DNA from: Bradyrhizobium cosmicum
Lineage (GTDB): Bacteria > Pseudomonadota > Alphaproteobacteria > Rhizobiales > Xanthobacteraceae
NCBI RefSeq assembly: GCF_007290395.2
Contig: NZ_CP041656.2
Location: 4,402,001 to 4,466,000, forward strand
DNA length: 64,000 nt
Direction: 5' to 3'
Program-made: the position numbers and the translations under genes
Shown: one piece after another, positions 38,359-45,537 of the stretch
Position numbering within the stretch: the stretch's first letter is position 1
How the letters are laid out: the number at the start of each line of letters is the position of its first letter
The notes under the pieces: model-generated
Database searches by the model: none
Told to the model about the DNA's origin: nothing
The model's input: only the letters and a program-made list of their open reading frames with translations

Positions 38359-38991
38359 ATGACGAGGTCTCTGATCGCGGTCATCATCGCGGCTTCATCG
38401 GTCGCGGTACTCACCGGCATCGTCGCAGCCAAGGACGAGGCCACCAAGGGGACGCCACCGCCGGGCAGCGTCAGTCGCGCCGACGGGCTGGAGGCCTGGA
38501 AGCGAATCGAAGCGGTGGTGACACATCCGCGCTGCGCGAACTGCCACGTCGATGCCAAAGCCATACCGATATGGACACCGGCAGGCGAAACCAAGCCTCG
38601 CGTGCATGGCATGAACATCCATGGTGGAGAGAGCCGCATCGGCGCCGAGAAGCTCGCCTGCTCGACCTGTCACATGACCTCAACGCAGGCGAACGAGCCG
38701 GCGCCGGCGCCGCCGCGCGCCGGCATCGACTGGCAGCTCGCCCCGGTGGCTTTCATCTGGTTCGGCAAGAGCGGCGCCGAGATCTGCGCGCAACTGAAAG
38801 ATCCCAAACGCAATGGAGGTCGCGATGCCGCCGGTCTCGTCGAACACCTGCGGCACGACGCGTCATTGAACGGCTTCATTCCTCGCGGATGGGCGCCCGG
38901 AGCAGGCCGCTCGACACCGCCGGGTTCGTTCGAGGATCACGTCAGGGACATGGCTCTATGGGGAGCCGCCGGACAACCTTGTCCGAATTGA
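38359..38991 (+). CDS. Periplasmic di-haem c-type cytochrome-like protein
   Basis: 210 residues. Signal peptide at 1-25 (SLIAVIIAASSVAVLTG), then two haem-c attachment motifs, CANCH (59-63) and CSTCH (101-105). There are several Met and His residues that could be distal ligands. Beginning 8 bases after iorB, it is the likely electron acceptor of the periplasmic IorAB enzyme. The fold outside the haem motifs is not one I recognise, and standard cytochrome c classes are shorter or have different spacing. Confidence 0.82.
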   Translation: MTRSLIAVIIAASSVAVLTGIVAAKDEATKGTPPPGSVSRADGLEAWKRIEAVVTHPRCANCHVDAKAIPIWTPAGETKPRVHGMNIHGGESRIGAEKLACSTCHMTSTQANEPAPAPPRAGIDWQLAPVAFIWFGKSGAEICAQLKDPKRNGGRDAAGLVEHLRHDASLNGFIPRGWAPGAGRSTPPGSFEDHVRDMALWGAAGQPCPN

Positions 38992-39052
38992 TGCTTTGTG
39001 TCGCCGCAGGCCCCGCGCTGCTCGGCAGGCTTCAGGTGCCAGAGCCTAAGCG

Positions 39053-39172
39053 CTACAGCTTGCTCCGAACGCCTACGCGTACCCGCTCGGCAAACCAGAC
39101 CGCAAAGATCGAAGCAAACGACAGACCAAAGAATATGCCTGTCCAAAGCAGTGCGTTTCCCGCGTTTGTCAT
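39053..39172 (-). CDS. Small membrane protein, 39 residues
   Basis: Reads MTNAGNALLWTGIFFGLSFA and continues to a basic C-terminus (FAERVRVGVRSKL). A single hydrophobic stretch covers residues ~8-28. A strong ribosome site GGGAGAG stands 6 bases before the ATG. The positive tail suggests it faces the cytoplasm (N-out). It lies alone between the cytochrome gene and the carboxylase gene, opposite to the first and in line with the second. Function unknown. Confidence 0.6.
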   Translation of the reverse strand: MTNAGNALLWTGIFFGLSFASIFAVWFAERVRVGVRSKL

Positions 39173-39297
39173 GACGTCTCTCCCTTTTAAGAGCGAGACG
39201 TTTGCAGACAATTGGACGCGTGGTGTTGCGATGGATCAATACGGCCCAGGCGCAATCGGGTCGAAGGCCGACGGCAGCAGCTCGCCGTAACAGCGAG

Positions 39298-40857
39298 CTA
39301 CGGCCTGATCGTCATGTTCTCCGGCGGCCCTGGCTTGCGCAGCGGCTCGGCGAGCCGCGCAAACTCGCACAGCAGCGACCTCGTCTTCCTGGGATCGATG
39401 ATCTCCTCGACCCAGAATTTTTCGGCCGAGCGGAACGGCGAGCGCAGCTTGTTGAGGCGCTCCTCGATCTCCTTCAGCTTGGCGGCCTTGTCCTCGGCAG
39501 CATCAATGTCGGCCCGGTAGGCGGCTTCGATGCCGCCTTCGAGCGGCAGCGAGCCCCAATAGGCCGACGGCCAGGCGTAGCGGATCGAGAACCGGTCGGC
39601 AGGCTGATGCACCACGCCGGCGACGCCGAAGGCGTTGCGCAGGATCACGGTGCACCAGGGCACGGTGGTCTGATTCACCGCGGTCATGGCACGGACGCCG
39701 TGGCGGATGGTTCCGGCCTTCTCGGCATCGAGGCCGATCATGAAGCCGGGGCAGTCCATGAGATAGACGATCGGCAGATGGAAGGTTTCGGCGAAGTCGA
39801 CCCAGCGCACCACCTTCTGGCAGGCATCCGCGGTCCATGAGCCGCCATAGTGGAAACTGTCGCTGGCCAGCACCATCACCGCCCTGCCCTCGAGCCGGGC
39901 GAGACCAACGATGAGCGGCTTGCCGAAGTTCTTGGCGACCTCGAAGAACGAGCCCTTGTCGACGACCTGCTCGATGATCGGCCGGATCTTGTAGACCTGC
40001 TTGCGGTTGCGCGGCACCGCGTTCATCAGCGCTTCTTCGCTGCGCTCGGGATTGTCGGCGCAGGGTAAAGTCGGTGGCAGCTCGTAGACCGATGACGGCA
40101 GATAAGAGAGGAAACGCCGTGCGCAGGCGAACGCCTCTTCTTCCGTGTCGACGGCATGATCGACCGCTCCGGCGCGGGTCTGGATGTCGGCGCCGCCCAG
40201 TTCTTCCTTCGTGAGGTCCTGCCCCAGCGCCTTCACCACGGGCGGGCCCGCGACGAACATCGCGGACTTCCTTGTCATGATGGAATAGTGGCTGGCGGCC
40301 AGACGCGCGGCGCCAAGGCCCGCGACCGAGCCGAGCCCGAGCGCCACCACTGGAACGCGCGACAGGTTTTCTGTCGTGAAGCGATACCAGCGGGTGCCGC
40401 CGATGCCTCCCGGCAGATTCGCCGCGCCCTTGGTTTCGATGGTCTTGACCGAGCCGCCGCCGCCGGAACCTTCGATGATGCGGATGATCGGCAGGCGGAA
40501 ATCGTGCGCCATCTCCTCCGCCATCAGCGGCTTGGCCGAGATCGACGCATCCGCCGAGCCGCCGCGCACGGTAAAATCGTCGCCGACCACGACCACCGTG
40601 CGTCCATCGACGCGCCCGCGGCCGAACACGCAGTTCGCCGGCGTCAGTTTCTGCAGCTCGCCGCTGGAATCGTATTCACCGATGCCGGAGACGGCACCGA
40701 TCTCGTGAAAGCTGCCTCTGTCAGTCAGCTTGTCGATACGCTCCCGAACAGTCAGTCGGCCCTGGTCATGCTGACGCTTGACCTTGTCAACGCCGCCCAT
40801 CTCCCGCGCGAAGGCTTCGCGCCGGGCGAGCTCGTCGAGTTCCGGCTTCCAGTTCAT
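39298..40857 (-). CDS. Acyl-CoA carboxylase carboxyltransferase subunit
   Basis: 519 residues, both halves of the carboxyltransferase fold (N-terminal ~30-270, C-terminal ~275-510). Oxyanion segments are SVAGLGAARLAASHYSIM in the first half and DCPGFMIGLDAEKAGTIRHG with RNAFGVAGVVH in the second. It transfers carboxyl from biotin to an acyl-CoA; propionyl-, methylcrotonyl- or geranyl-type acceptors are possible. Its first 71 bases overlap the 3' end of the IclR gene in another frame. A biotin carrier is divergent nearby, but no biotin carboxylase is in the window. Confidence 0.9.
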   Translation of the reverse strand: MNWKPELDELARREAFAREMGGVDKVKRQHDQGRLTVRERIDKLTDRGSFHEIGAVSGIGEYDSSGELQKLTPANCVFGRGRVDGRTVVVVGDDFTVRGGSADASISAKPLMAEEMAHDFRLPIIRIIEGSGGGGSVKTIETKGAANLPGGIGGTRWYRFTTENLSRVPVVALGLGSVAGLGAARLAASHYSIMTRKSAMFVAGPPVVKALGQDLTKEELGGADIQTRAGAVDHAVDTEEEAFACARRFLSYLPSSVYELPPTLPCADNPERSEEALMNAVPRNRKQVYKIRPIIEQVVDKGSFFEVAKNFGKPLIVGLARLEGRAVMVLASDSFHYGGSWTADACQKVVRWVDFAETFHLPIVYLMDCPGFMIGLDAEKAGTIRHGVRAMTAVNQTTVPWCTVILRNAFGVAGVVHQPADRFSIRYAWPSAYWGSLPLEGGIEAAYRADIDAAEDKAAKLKEIEERLNKLRSPFRSAEKFWVEEIIDPRKTRSLLCEFARLAEPLRKPGPPENMTIRP

Positions 40858-41761
40858 TCACTCCCTCCGAATTGATCGGCTTGTTATTGTTATGCACGGC
40901 CATTGCGACCGGTTTGCGCGGGATACGGGCGTTGAAGACGTCGCCCTCCGCGCCTTCCATCAGGCTGCCGAGCGAGCGGCCGAGCTCGACCATCAGCGGC
41001 GCGACTTCGGCATGCAGACGCTGCTCGTCATACATCGCCGCCAGAAGGCCGATCGTGATGACCACGAAGGTCTGGTACTGCGGCGACCAGATCGGCACCG
41101 CGAGCCCGTTGATGTGCGGGCTCCACAGGCCGCACGCCACGACATAGCCCCGCTCGCGCAGCGACTGCCGGTAAGCCTCGATGCGAGGCCGCAGGATTTT
41201 TGCGGCCTCGGGCGCATCCCGCTCCATGTCGTTGATGAAGGCATCGCCGACTTCCGGCGACAAAGCAGCCGTGTAGGCTGCGCCCGCCGCGGTCGAGGCC
41301 ATCGAAATGCGGCTGCCGGTGCCCTCGTGCAGGCCGAGCGCGGCGGCCGAGCGCGCGAACTGGAGATAGACGAGATGAAGCCGATCCGGCACGACGAAGC
41401 CGACCGTACCAGGCAATTGCTCGGCGACTTCCTGGAGCCGCTGGCGGATCATGCTGCGGAGCTGCGCGCCCTTCATCATCGAGGCGCTCATCGCCACCGC
41501 ACTCGGGCCGATGCGATATTTCTGGTCGCGCGGCAGATAGACGAGCTGTCCCATCCGCGTCAGCGTGTGCGTGAGCCGCGACACCGTCGAGCGCGGCAGA
41601 CCGCACCGATTTGAAATCTCGAGATTGCCGAGTCGAGCCTCGTGGCCCTCGAAGCATCGCAACACGTCGAACGCGCGCGACACAACCTGAATGACATCCC
41701 CCTCGCCGGCGTCGCCAGCGAGCGCACCTTGCCTACTCAACCGCTCCGAACGTCGTCCCAT
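40787..41761 (-). CDS. IclR family transcriptional regulator
   Basis: 324 residues. N-terminal winged HTH (~20-85) with LGNLEISNRCGLPRSTVSRL, then the IclR effector domain (GFVVPDRLHLVYLQ to GLLAAMYDEQRLH). The last ~40 residues are an unusual low-complexity basic tail (RRARPARSLRAG) encoded in the overlap with the carboxylase gene. ATG 41761 was preferred over TTG 41773. It is cotranscribed with the carboxylase and divergent from the biotin-carrier gene; a perfect palindrome lies 15 bases upstream of its start. Confidence 0.88.
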   Translation of the reverse strand: MGRRSERLSRQGALAGDAGEGDVIQVVSRAFDVLRCFEGHEARLGNLEISNRCGLPRSTVSRLTHTLTRMGQLVYLPRDQKYRIGPSAVAMSASMMKGAQLRSMIRQRLQEVAEQLPGTVGFVVPDRLHLVYLQFARSAAALGLHEGTGSRISMASTAAGAAYTAALSPEVGDAFINDMERDAPEAAKILRPRIEAYRQSLRERGYVVACGLWSPHINGLAVPIWSPQYQTFVVITIGLLAAMYDEQRLHAEVAPLMVELGRSLGSLMEGAEGDVFNARIPRKPVAMAVHNNNKPINSEGVNELEAGTRRARPARSLRAGDGRR

Positions 41762-41776
41762 GTTCCCTACCAATTG

Positions 41777-41791
41777 TTCCGCTGTGCGGAA
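41777..41791. promoter_or_regulatory. Candidate IclR operator TTCCGC-TGT-GCGGAA
   Basis: A perfect 15-bp palindrome in the 94-base space between the divergent iclR and biotin-carrier genes. Its size and TTCCGC...GCGGAA form suit an IclR-type dimer, so it probably controls both directions. Confidence 0.6.
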
Positions 41792-41855
41792 TTAAATTCC
41801 ACTTGCAGACGACGCTACCTCAGGCATTTTGCAACGACAACAAAAAGGCGATGGC

Positions 41856-42077
41856 ATGCCAGAAATTAAGATCGTCACGGAGATCGCGGGTCGCATCTGC
41901 GCAACTCTCGTGCAAGTTGGAGGAACTGTTGCGGATGGCGATGAAATTGTAGTCGTCGAAGCGATGAAGATGGAGATCCCTGTGTCGTCGCCCGCGAGCG
42001 GCACGATCACATCGCTACTGGTCAAGCTCGACGACATCGTGGCCGAAGGACAGGCGATCGCGATGATCGCGAACTGA
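41856..42077 (+). CDS. Biotin/lipoyl carrier domain protein (BCCP-like)
   Basis: 73 residues, a lone biotinyl domain. The biotinylation motif is VVEAMKMEI with Lys38; the flanking glycines (VGGTVADGDE and ASGTITSLL) form the usual hammerhead turns. Full BCCPs have an N-terminal region of 60-80 residues, absent here, as in small carriers of decarboxylase/carboxylase sets. AAGG stands ahead of ATG 41856. Divergent from the IclR-carboxyltransferase unit, it is the likely carrier for that enzyme. Confidence 0.88.
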   Translation: MPEIKIVTEIAGRICATLVQVGGTVADGDEIVVVEAMKMEIPVSSPASGTITSLLVKLDDIVAEGQAIAMIAN

Positions 42078-42171
42078 CTGCATTCTCCTTCATTTCCGCG
42101 ACAATCTGTCTGCTCCATTGCTGCGTTTCCGGTGCGACGTTGCCATCGCTCGATCGCGGTGACATGATCGA

Positions 42172-42198
42172 TTCAAACAAAAAACTGTTTCAAACAAA
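42172..42198. promoter_or_regulatory. Direct repeat TTCAAACAAA x2, 17-base period, before TRAP operon
   Basis: Copies at 42172-42181 and 42189-42198, separated by AAACTGT, 46 bases upstream of the solute-binding gene. A possible regulator site or UP-like element. It is the only A-rich stretch in the region. Confidence 0.45.
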
Positions 42199-42243
42199 GA
42201 ACGAAAATCTTCGCGGCAAAAAGCGGAGATCGTGGAGGGAAAC

Positions 42244-43410
42244 ATGCTTCGTGGGCTGATCATGCTCGCGCCTGCCTTGGTTGCGGGCGCTTCTTTTGTG
42301 TCTACACGCTATGCATTCGCCGATGACATCAAGCTGCCGGCGACATTGACGTTCACCGCTTATGACACCGGCACCGCCGGCTTCAACATCGCGGTCGGCG
42401 TCGGCAAGATGATGAAGGACAAATACAGCACCGACGTGCGCGTGCTGCCGGCAGGCAACGACGTGGCGCGTCTTGCGCCACTGCGCGCCAAGCGCGCGGC
42501 GGCATCCGCAATGGGATCGGGCTCCTATTTCGCGCAGGAAGGCGTGTTCGAGTTCGGCTCCAGGGAATGGGGTCCGCAGCCGCTCCAGATCATACTGTCG
42601 ACGGTCGATTGCAATTGCGGTTCGCTTGGCGTCGCAGCCGATACTGGTGTGAAAGATTTGAAAGACCTGAAAGGTAAGCGCGTCGGCTTCGTCGTCGGCT
42701 CGCCCGCGCTCAACCAGAATTCGCTCGCGGTACTCGCCTTCGCTGGGCTGACACAGAAGGACGTCAAGGTCGTCGAATTCGCCAGCTATGGCGCGATGTG
42801 GAAAGGCCTGATCAACAACGACACCGACGCGGCCTTCGGCACCACCATCACCGGTCCCGCCAAGGAAGCCGAGACCTCGCCGCGCGGCCTGGTCTGGCCG
42901 CCACTGCCCGCCAAGGACAAGGAAGGCTGGGCGCGGATGCAGAAGGTCGGCTCGTTCTTCTTCCCGCAGACGGCCACCTGCGGCGCCGGCATCTCGCCCG
43001 AGAAGCCGGTCGAGTTGGGCAACTATCCCTACCCGATCTTCGTCGCCTATGCCTCGCAGCCGGCCGACCAGGTCTATGCGATGACCAAGGCGATGATCGT
43101 CAACTACGACGCGTACAAGGACTCCGCGCCCGGCGCCGGCGGCTTGGCTGCCGACCGGCAGACAAAGAACTGGGTGGTGCCGGTGCATCCCGGAGCTGTG
43201 AAGGCGCTAAAAGAATCCGGGCAATGGAGCGACGCGCAGGACGCGCACAACAACAAGCTGATCAAGCGGCAGGAGGTGCTCGGCGCAGCGTGGACCGATT
43301 ACGGCAAGTCCAATCCGCCAGCGGATGACAAGGCATTCCTCGAGGGCTGGATGAAGGCACGCGCCACGGCGCTTGCCAAGGCCGACATGCCGAACGGGTT
43401 CGAGGACTAG
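42244..43410 (+). CDS. TAXI family TRAP transporter solute-binding protein
   Basis: 388 residues. Signal peptide ~1-26 (MLRGLIMLAPALVAGASFV). The mature protein shows the TAXI pattern: FTAYDTGTAGFNIAVGVGKM, LRAKRAAASAMGSGSYFAQEG and LKDLKGKRVGFVVGSPALN. It binds the substrate in the periplasm and delivers it to the fused permease. It is longer than usual TAXI proteins (~320) by insertions around ~230-290. Characterised TAXI proteins bind glutamate/glutamine or 2-oxoglutarate; the glutaminase downstream makes glutamate or glutamine a good guess. GGAGGG precedes the ATG. Confidence 0.88.
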   Translation: MLRGLIMLAPALVAGASFVSTRYAFADDIKLPATLTFTAYDTGTAGFNIAVGVGKMMKDKYSTDVRVLPAGNDVARLAPLRAKRAAASAMGSGSYFAQEGVFEFGSREWGPQPLQIILSTVDCNCGSLGVAADTGVKDLKDLKGKRVGFVVGSPALNQNSLAVLAFAGLTQKDVKVVEFASYGAMWKGLINNDTDAAFGTTITGPAKEAETSPRGLVWPPLPAKDKEGWARMQKVGSFFFPQTATCGAGISPEKPVELGNYPYPIFVAYASQPADQVYAMTKAMIVNYDAYKDSAPGAGGLAADRQTKNWVVPVHPGAVKALKESGQWSDAQDAHNNKLIKRQEVLGAAWTDYGKSNPPADDKAFLEGWMKARATALAKADMPNGFED

Positions 43411-43446
43411 TCCACAGCGGGTCATAGCCCACGCGCGGAGTCGATC

Positions 43447-45516
43447 ATGTCGTCAATCTCCACCGGCCCGCAGGACGAGGCCAAGCGGATCGTGTTCGAC
43501 GATCCGCACGGCGCCGCCGGCAACATGCAGGAAGCCGAGGTCACGCGCGTCCGCACGCTTCGCGGTGCATGGCGCTGGACGCTGGTGGCCGCGACCGCGG
43601 CGACGATCCTGCTCTGCATCAATCAGCAATTCTCGCTGCGTTTCTTCATTGGCTACACCCAGCTCAACACCGAGTATTTCTATCTCCTGATTGCGCTGAT
43701 GCTGCCGTTCACGTTCCTGATTTTTCCGGGCACAGAGCGCGCGCCGCTCGACCGCATCCCCTGGTATGACCTTCTCTTCTTCGTCGTGACGTTCGCCGCC
43801 GCCCTGATGTTGATGTCGAACGTCCGCAAGGCCGCGGAAGCCGGCTGGGAATTCGGCGGCGCGCCCAACAATGTGATCGCGGCGGGGCTCGTGATGTGGG
43901 CAATGCTGATGGAGGCGCTGCGCCGCACCGGCGGCTGGAGCCTGCTGCTCAGCGTCTTTCCCTTCACCGTCTATCCGCTGTTCGCCGAGGCCGGCTGGCT
44001 CGGGCCGTTCCGCGGCACGCAGTCGACGCTGGAGCAGGCGACCGCCTACCACGTGCTGTCGGGCGAGAGCCTGCTCGGCATTCCCATCCAGGCCTTCGCC
44101 GACACCGTGATCGGGTTCCTGGTGTTCGGCACCGCGCTGATGATGACCGGCGCCGGAAAGTTCTTCATCAACCTCGCCTTCGCGATGTGCGGCACCTTCC
44201 GCGGCGGCGCGGCGAAGGTCTGCATCTTCGCAAGCGGCCTGCTCGGCATGATGTCAGGCTCGATCATCTCCAACGTGCTCACCGCCGGCACCATGACCAT
44301 CCCGGTGATGAAGAAGAGCGGCTTTCGCGCTTCCTATGCCGGAGCGATCGAGGCCTGCGCGTCCACCGGCGCGGTGCTGGCGCCGCCGGTGATGGGCGCC
44401 ACCGCCTTCGTGATCGCCCAGTTCCTCAATGTCAGCTACGCCGACGTCGCGATCGCCGCGATCATTCCGGCGGTTCTCTACTATATCGGCCTGTTCATGC
44501 AGGTTGACTCCTACGCCGCGCGCCACGGCCTGAAGGGCATTCCACGCACCGAGCTGCCGCGGATCATGGATACGATCAAGGACGGCTGGTACTACGTGTT
44601 CGTCATTGCGCTGCTGATCGTGATGCTGCTCTACTTCAAGCGGGAGAGTCACGCGCCGTTCTATGCGACCGCGCTGCTGCTCGTGCTCAACCAGCTCTTC
44701 TCGAAGGACACGCGCTGGACGCTGGCGACGATCGGCAAGTTCCTCGAAGTCAACGGTCGCACCTTCGTGGAACTGGTCGGCATCCTCGCCGGTTGCGGCC
44801 TCCTGATCGGTGCCTTCTCGATGACCGGCGTGGTGTCGAGCCTCGCCAACGACCTCCTCCACATTGCCGGCGACAATCCGTTCCTGCTGCTCGGCATGTG
44901 CGCCCTTACCAGCCTCATTCTCGGCCTGGGGCTGACGACGACGGCCTGCTACATCTTCCTCGCCATTCTGGTCGCGCCCGCGCTGGAGAAGCTCGGACTC
45001 AACAAGATGGCGGTACACATGTTCATCTTCTACTGGGGCATGCTGTCCTCGATCACGCCGCCGGTCGCCATCGCCTCTTTCGCAGCCGCCGGCATCGCCG
45101 GCTCGCCGGCGATGAAGACGGGCTGGGAATCGATGTGGGTCGGAAGCATCATCTACTTCATCCCCTTCTTCTTCGTGCTCAATCCTGCGCTGGTGCTGCA
45201 AGGACCGAGCCCCTATCTCGAAGGTCTGGGCCTGATGGCGCTCGCCGCGTTCGGGACGCTGTTCATCTGCGGCGGCATCCAGGGCTATCAGCCGTTCGTC
45301 GGCGACCTCCGCGGCGCGGGCCTGATGGAGTGGCCATTGCGGGTGCTGCTGGTGATCGGCGGCTTCGTGGTGGCAACCCCGGGCGGCGGGATCATGCCGC
45401 TGTCGCAGATGCAGGTGACGATGCTCGGTCTCGGTATCCTCATGCCCACGGTCCTGGTCGCGCTCCTGCTGGTCAGGCGGCAAAGCCCGATTCCGGACGG
45501 GTTGCGCGTGCCCTGA
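43447..45516 (+). CDS. TRAP transporter fused permease (4TM+12TM)
   Basis: 689 residues with the small (DctQ-like) and large (DctM-like) membrane subunits in one chain, the form normally paired with TAXI binding proteins. An N-terminal hydrophobic block (~45-150) is followed by the DctM part with GMMSGSIISNVLTAGTMTIP, ACASTGAVLAPPVMGATAFV and GLGLTTTACYIFLAI. Secondary, ion-driven uptake in the inner membrane. GGAG lies 6 bases before the start; 36 bases after the binding protein and 21 before the glutaminase, so one operon. Confidence 0.92.
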   Translation: MSSISTGPQDEAKRIVFDDPHGAAGNMQEAEVTRVRTLRGAWRWTLVAATAATILLCINQQFSLRFFIGYTQLNTEYFYLLIALMLPFTFLIFPGTERAPLDRIPWYDLLFFVVTFAAALMLMSNVRKAAEAGWEFGGAPNNVIAAGLVMWAMLMEALRRTGGWSLLLSVFPFTVYPLFAEAGWLGPFRGTQSTLEQATAYHVLSGESLLGIPIQAFADTVIGFLVFGTALMMTGAGKFFINLAFAMCGTFRGGAAKVCIFASGLLGMMSGSIISNVLTAGTMTIPVMKKSGFRASYAGAIEACASTGAVLAPPVMGATAFVIAQFLNVSYADVAIAAIIPAVLYYIGLFMQVDSYAARHGLKGIPRTELPRIMDTIKDGWYYVFVIALLIVMLLYFKRESHAPFYATALLLVLNQLFSKDTRWTLATIGKFLEVNGRTFVELVGILAGCGLLIGAFSMTGVVSSLANDLLHIAGDNPFLLLGMCALTSLILGLGLTTTACYIFLAILVAPALEKLGLNKMAVHMFIFYWGMLSSITPPVAIASFAAAGIAGSPAMKTGWESMWVGSIIYFIPFFFVLNPALVLQGPSPYLEGLGLMALAAFGTLFICGGIQGYQPFVGDLRGAGLMEWPLRVLLVIGGFVVATPGGGIMPLSQMQVTMLGLGILMPTVLVALLLVRRQSPIPDGLRVP

Positions 45517-45537
45517 TTGCGTTGCACAAGGGAGGCG

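Noticed and set aside
38937..39239. 100-codon minus-strand frame after the cytochrome gene
   Set aside because: It overlaps, in another frame, the better-supported 39-residue membrane protein with a strong ribosome site.
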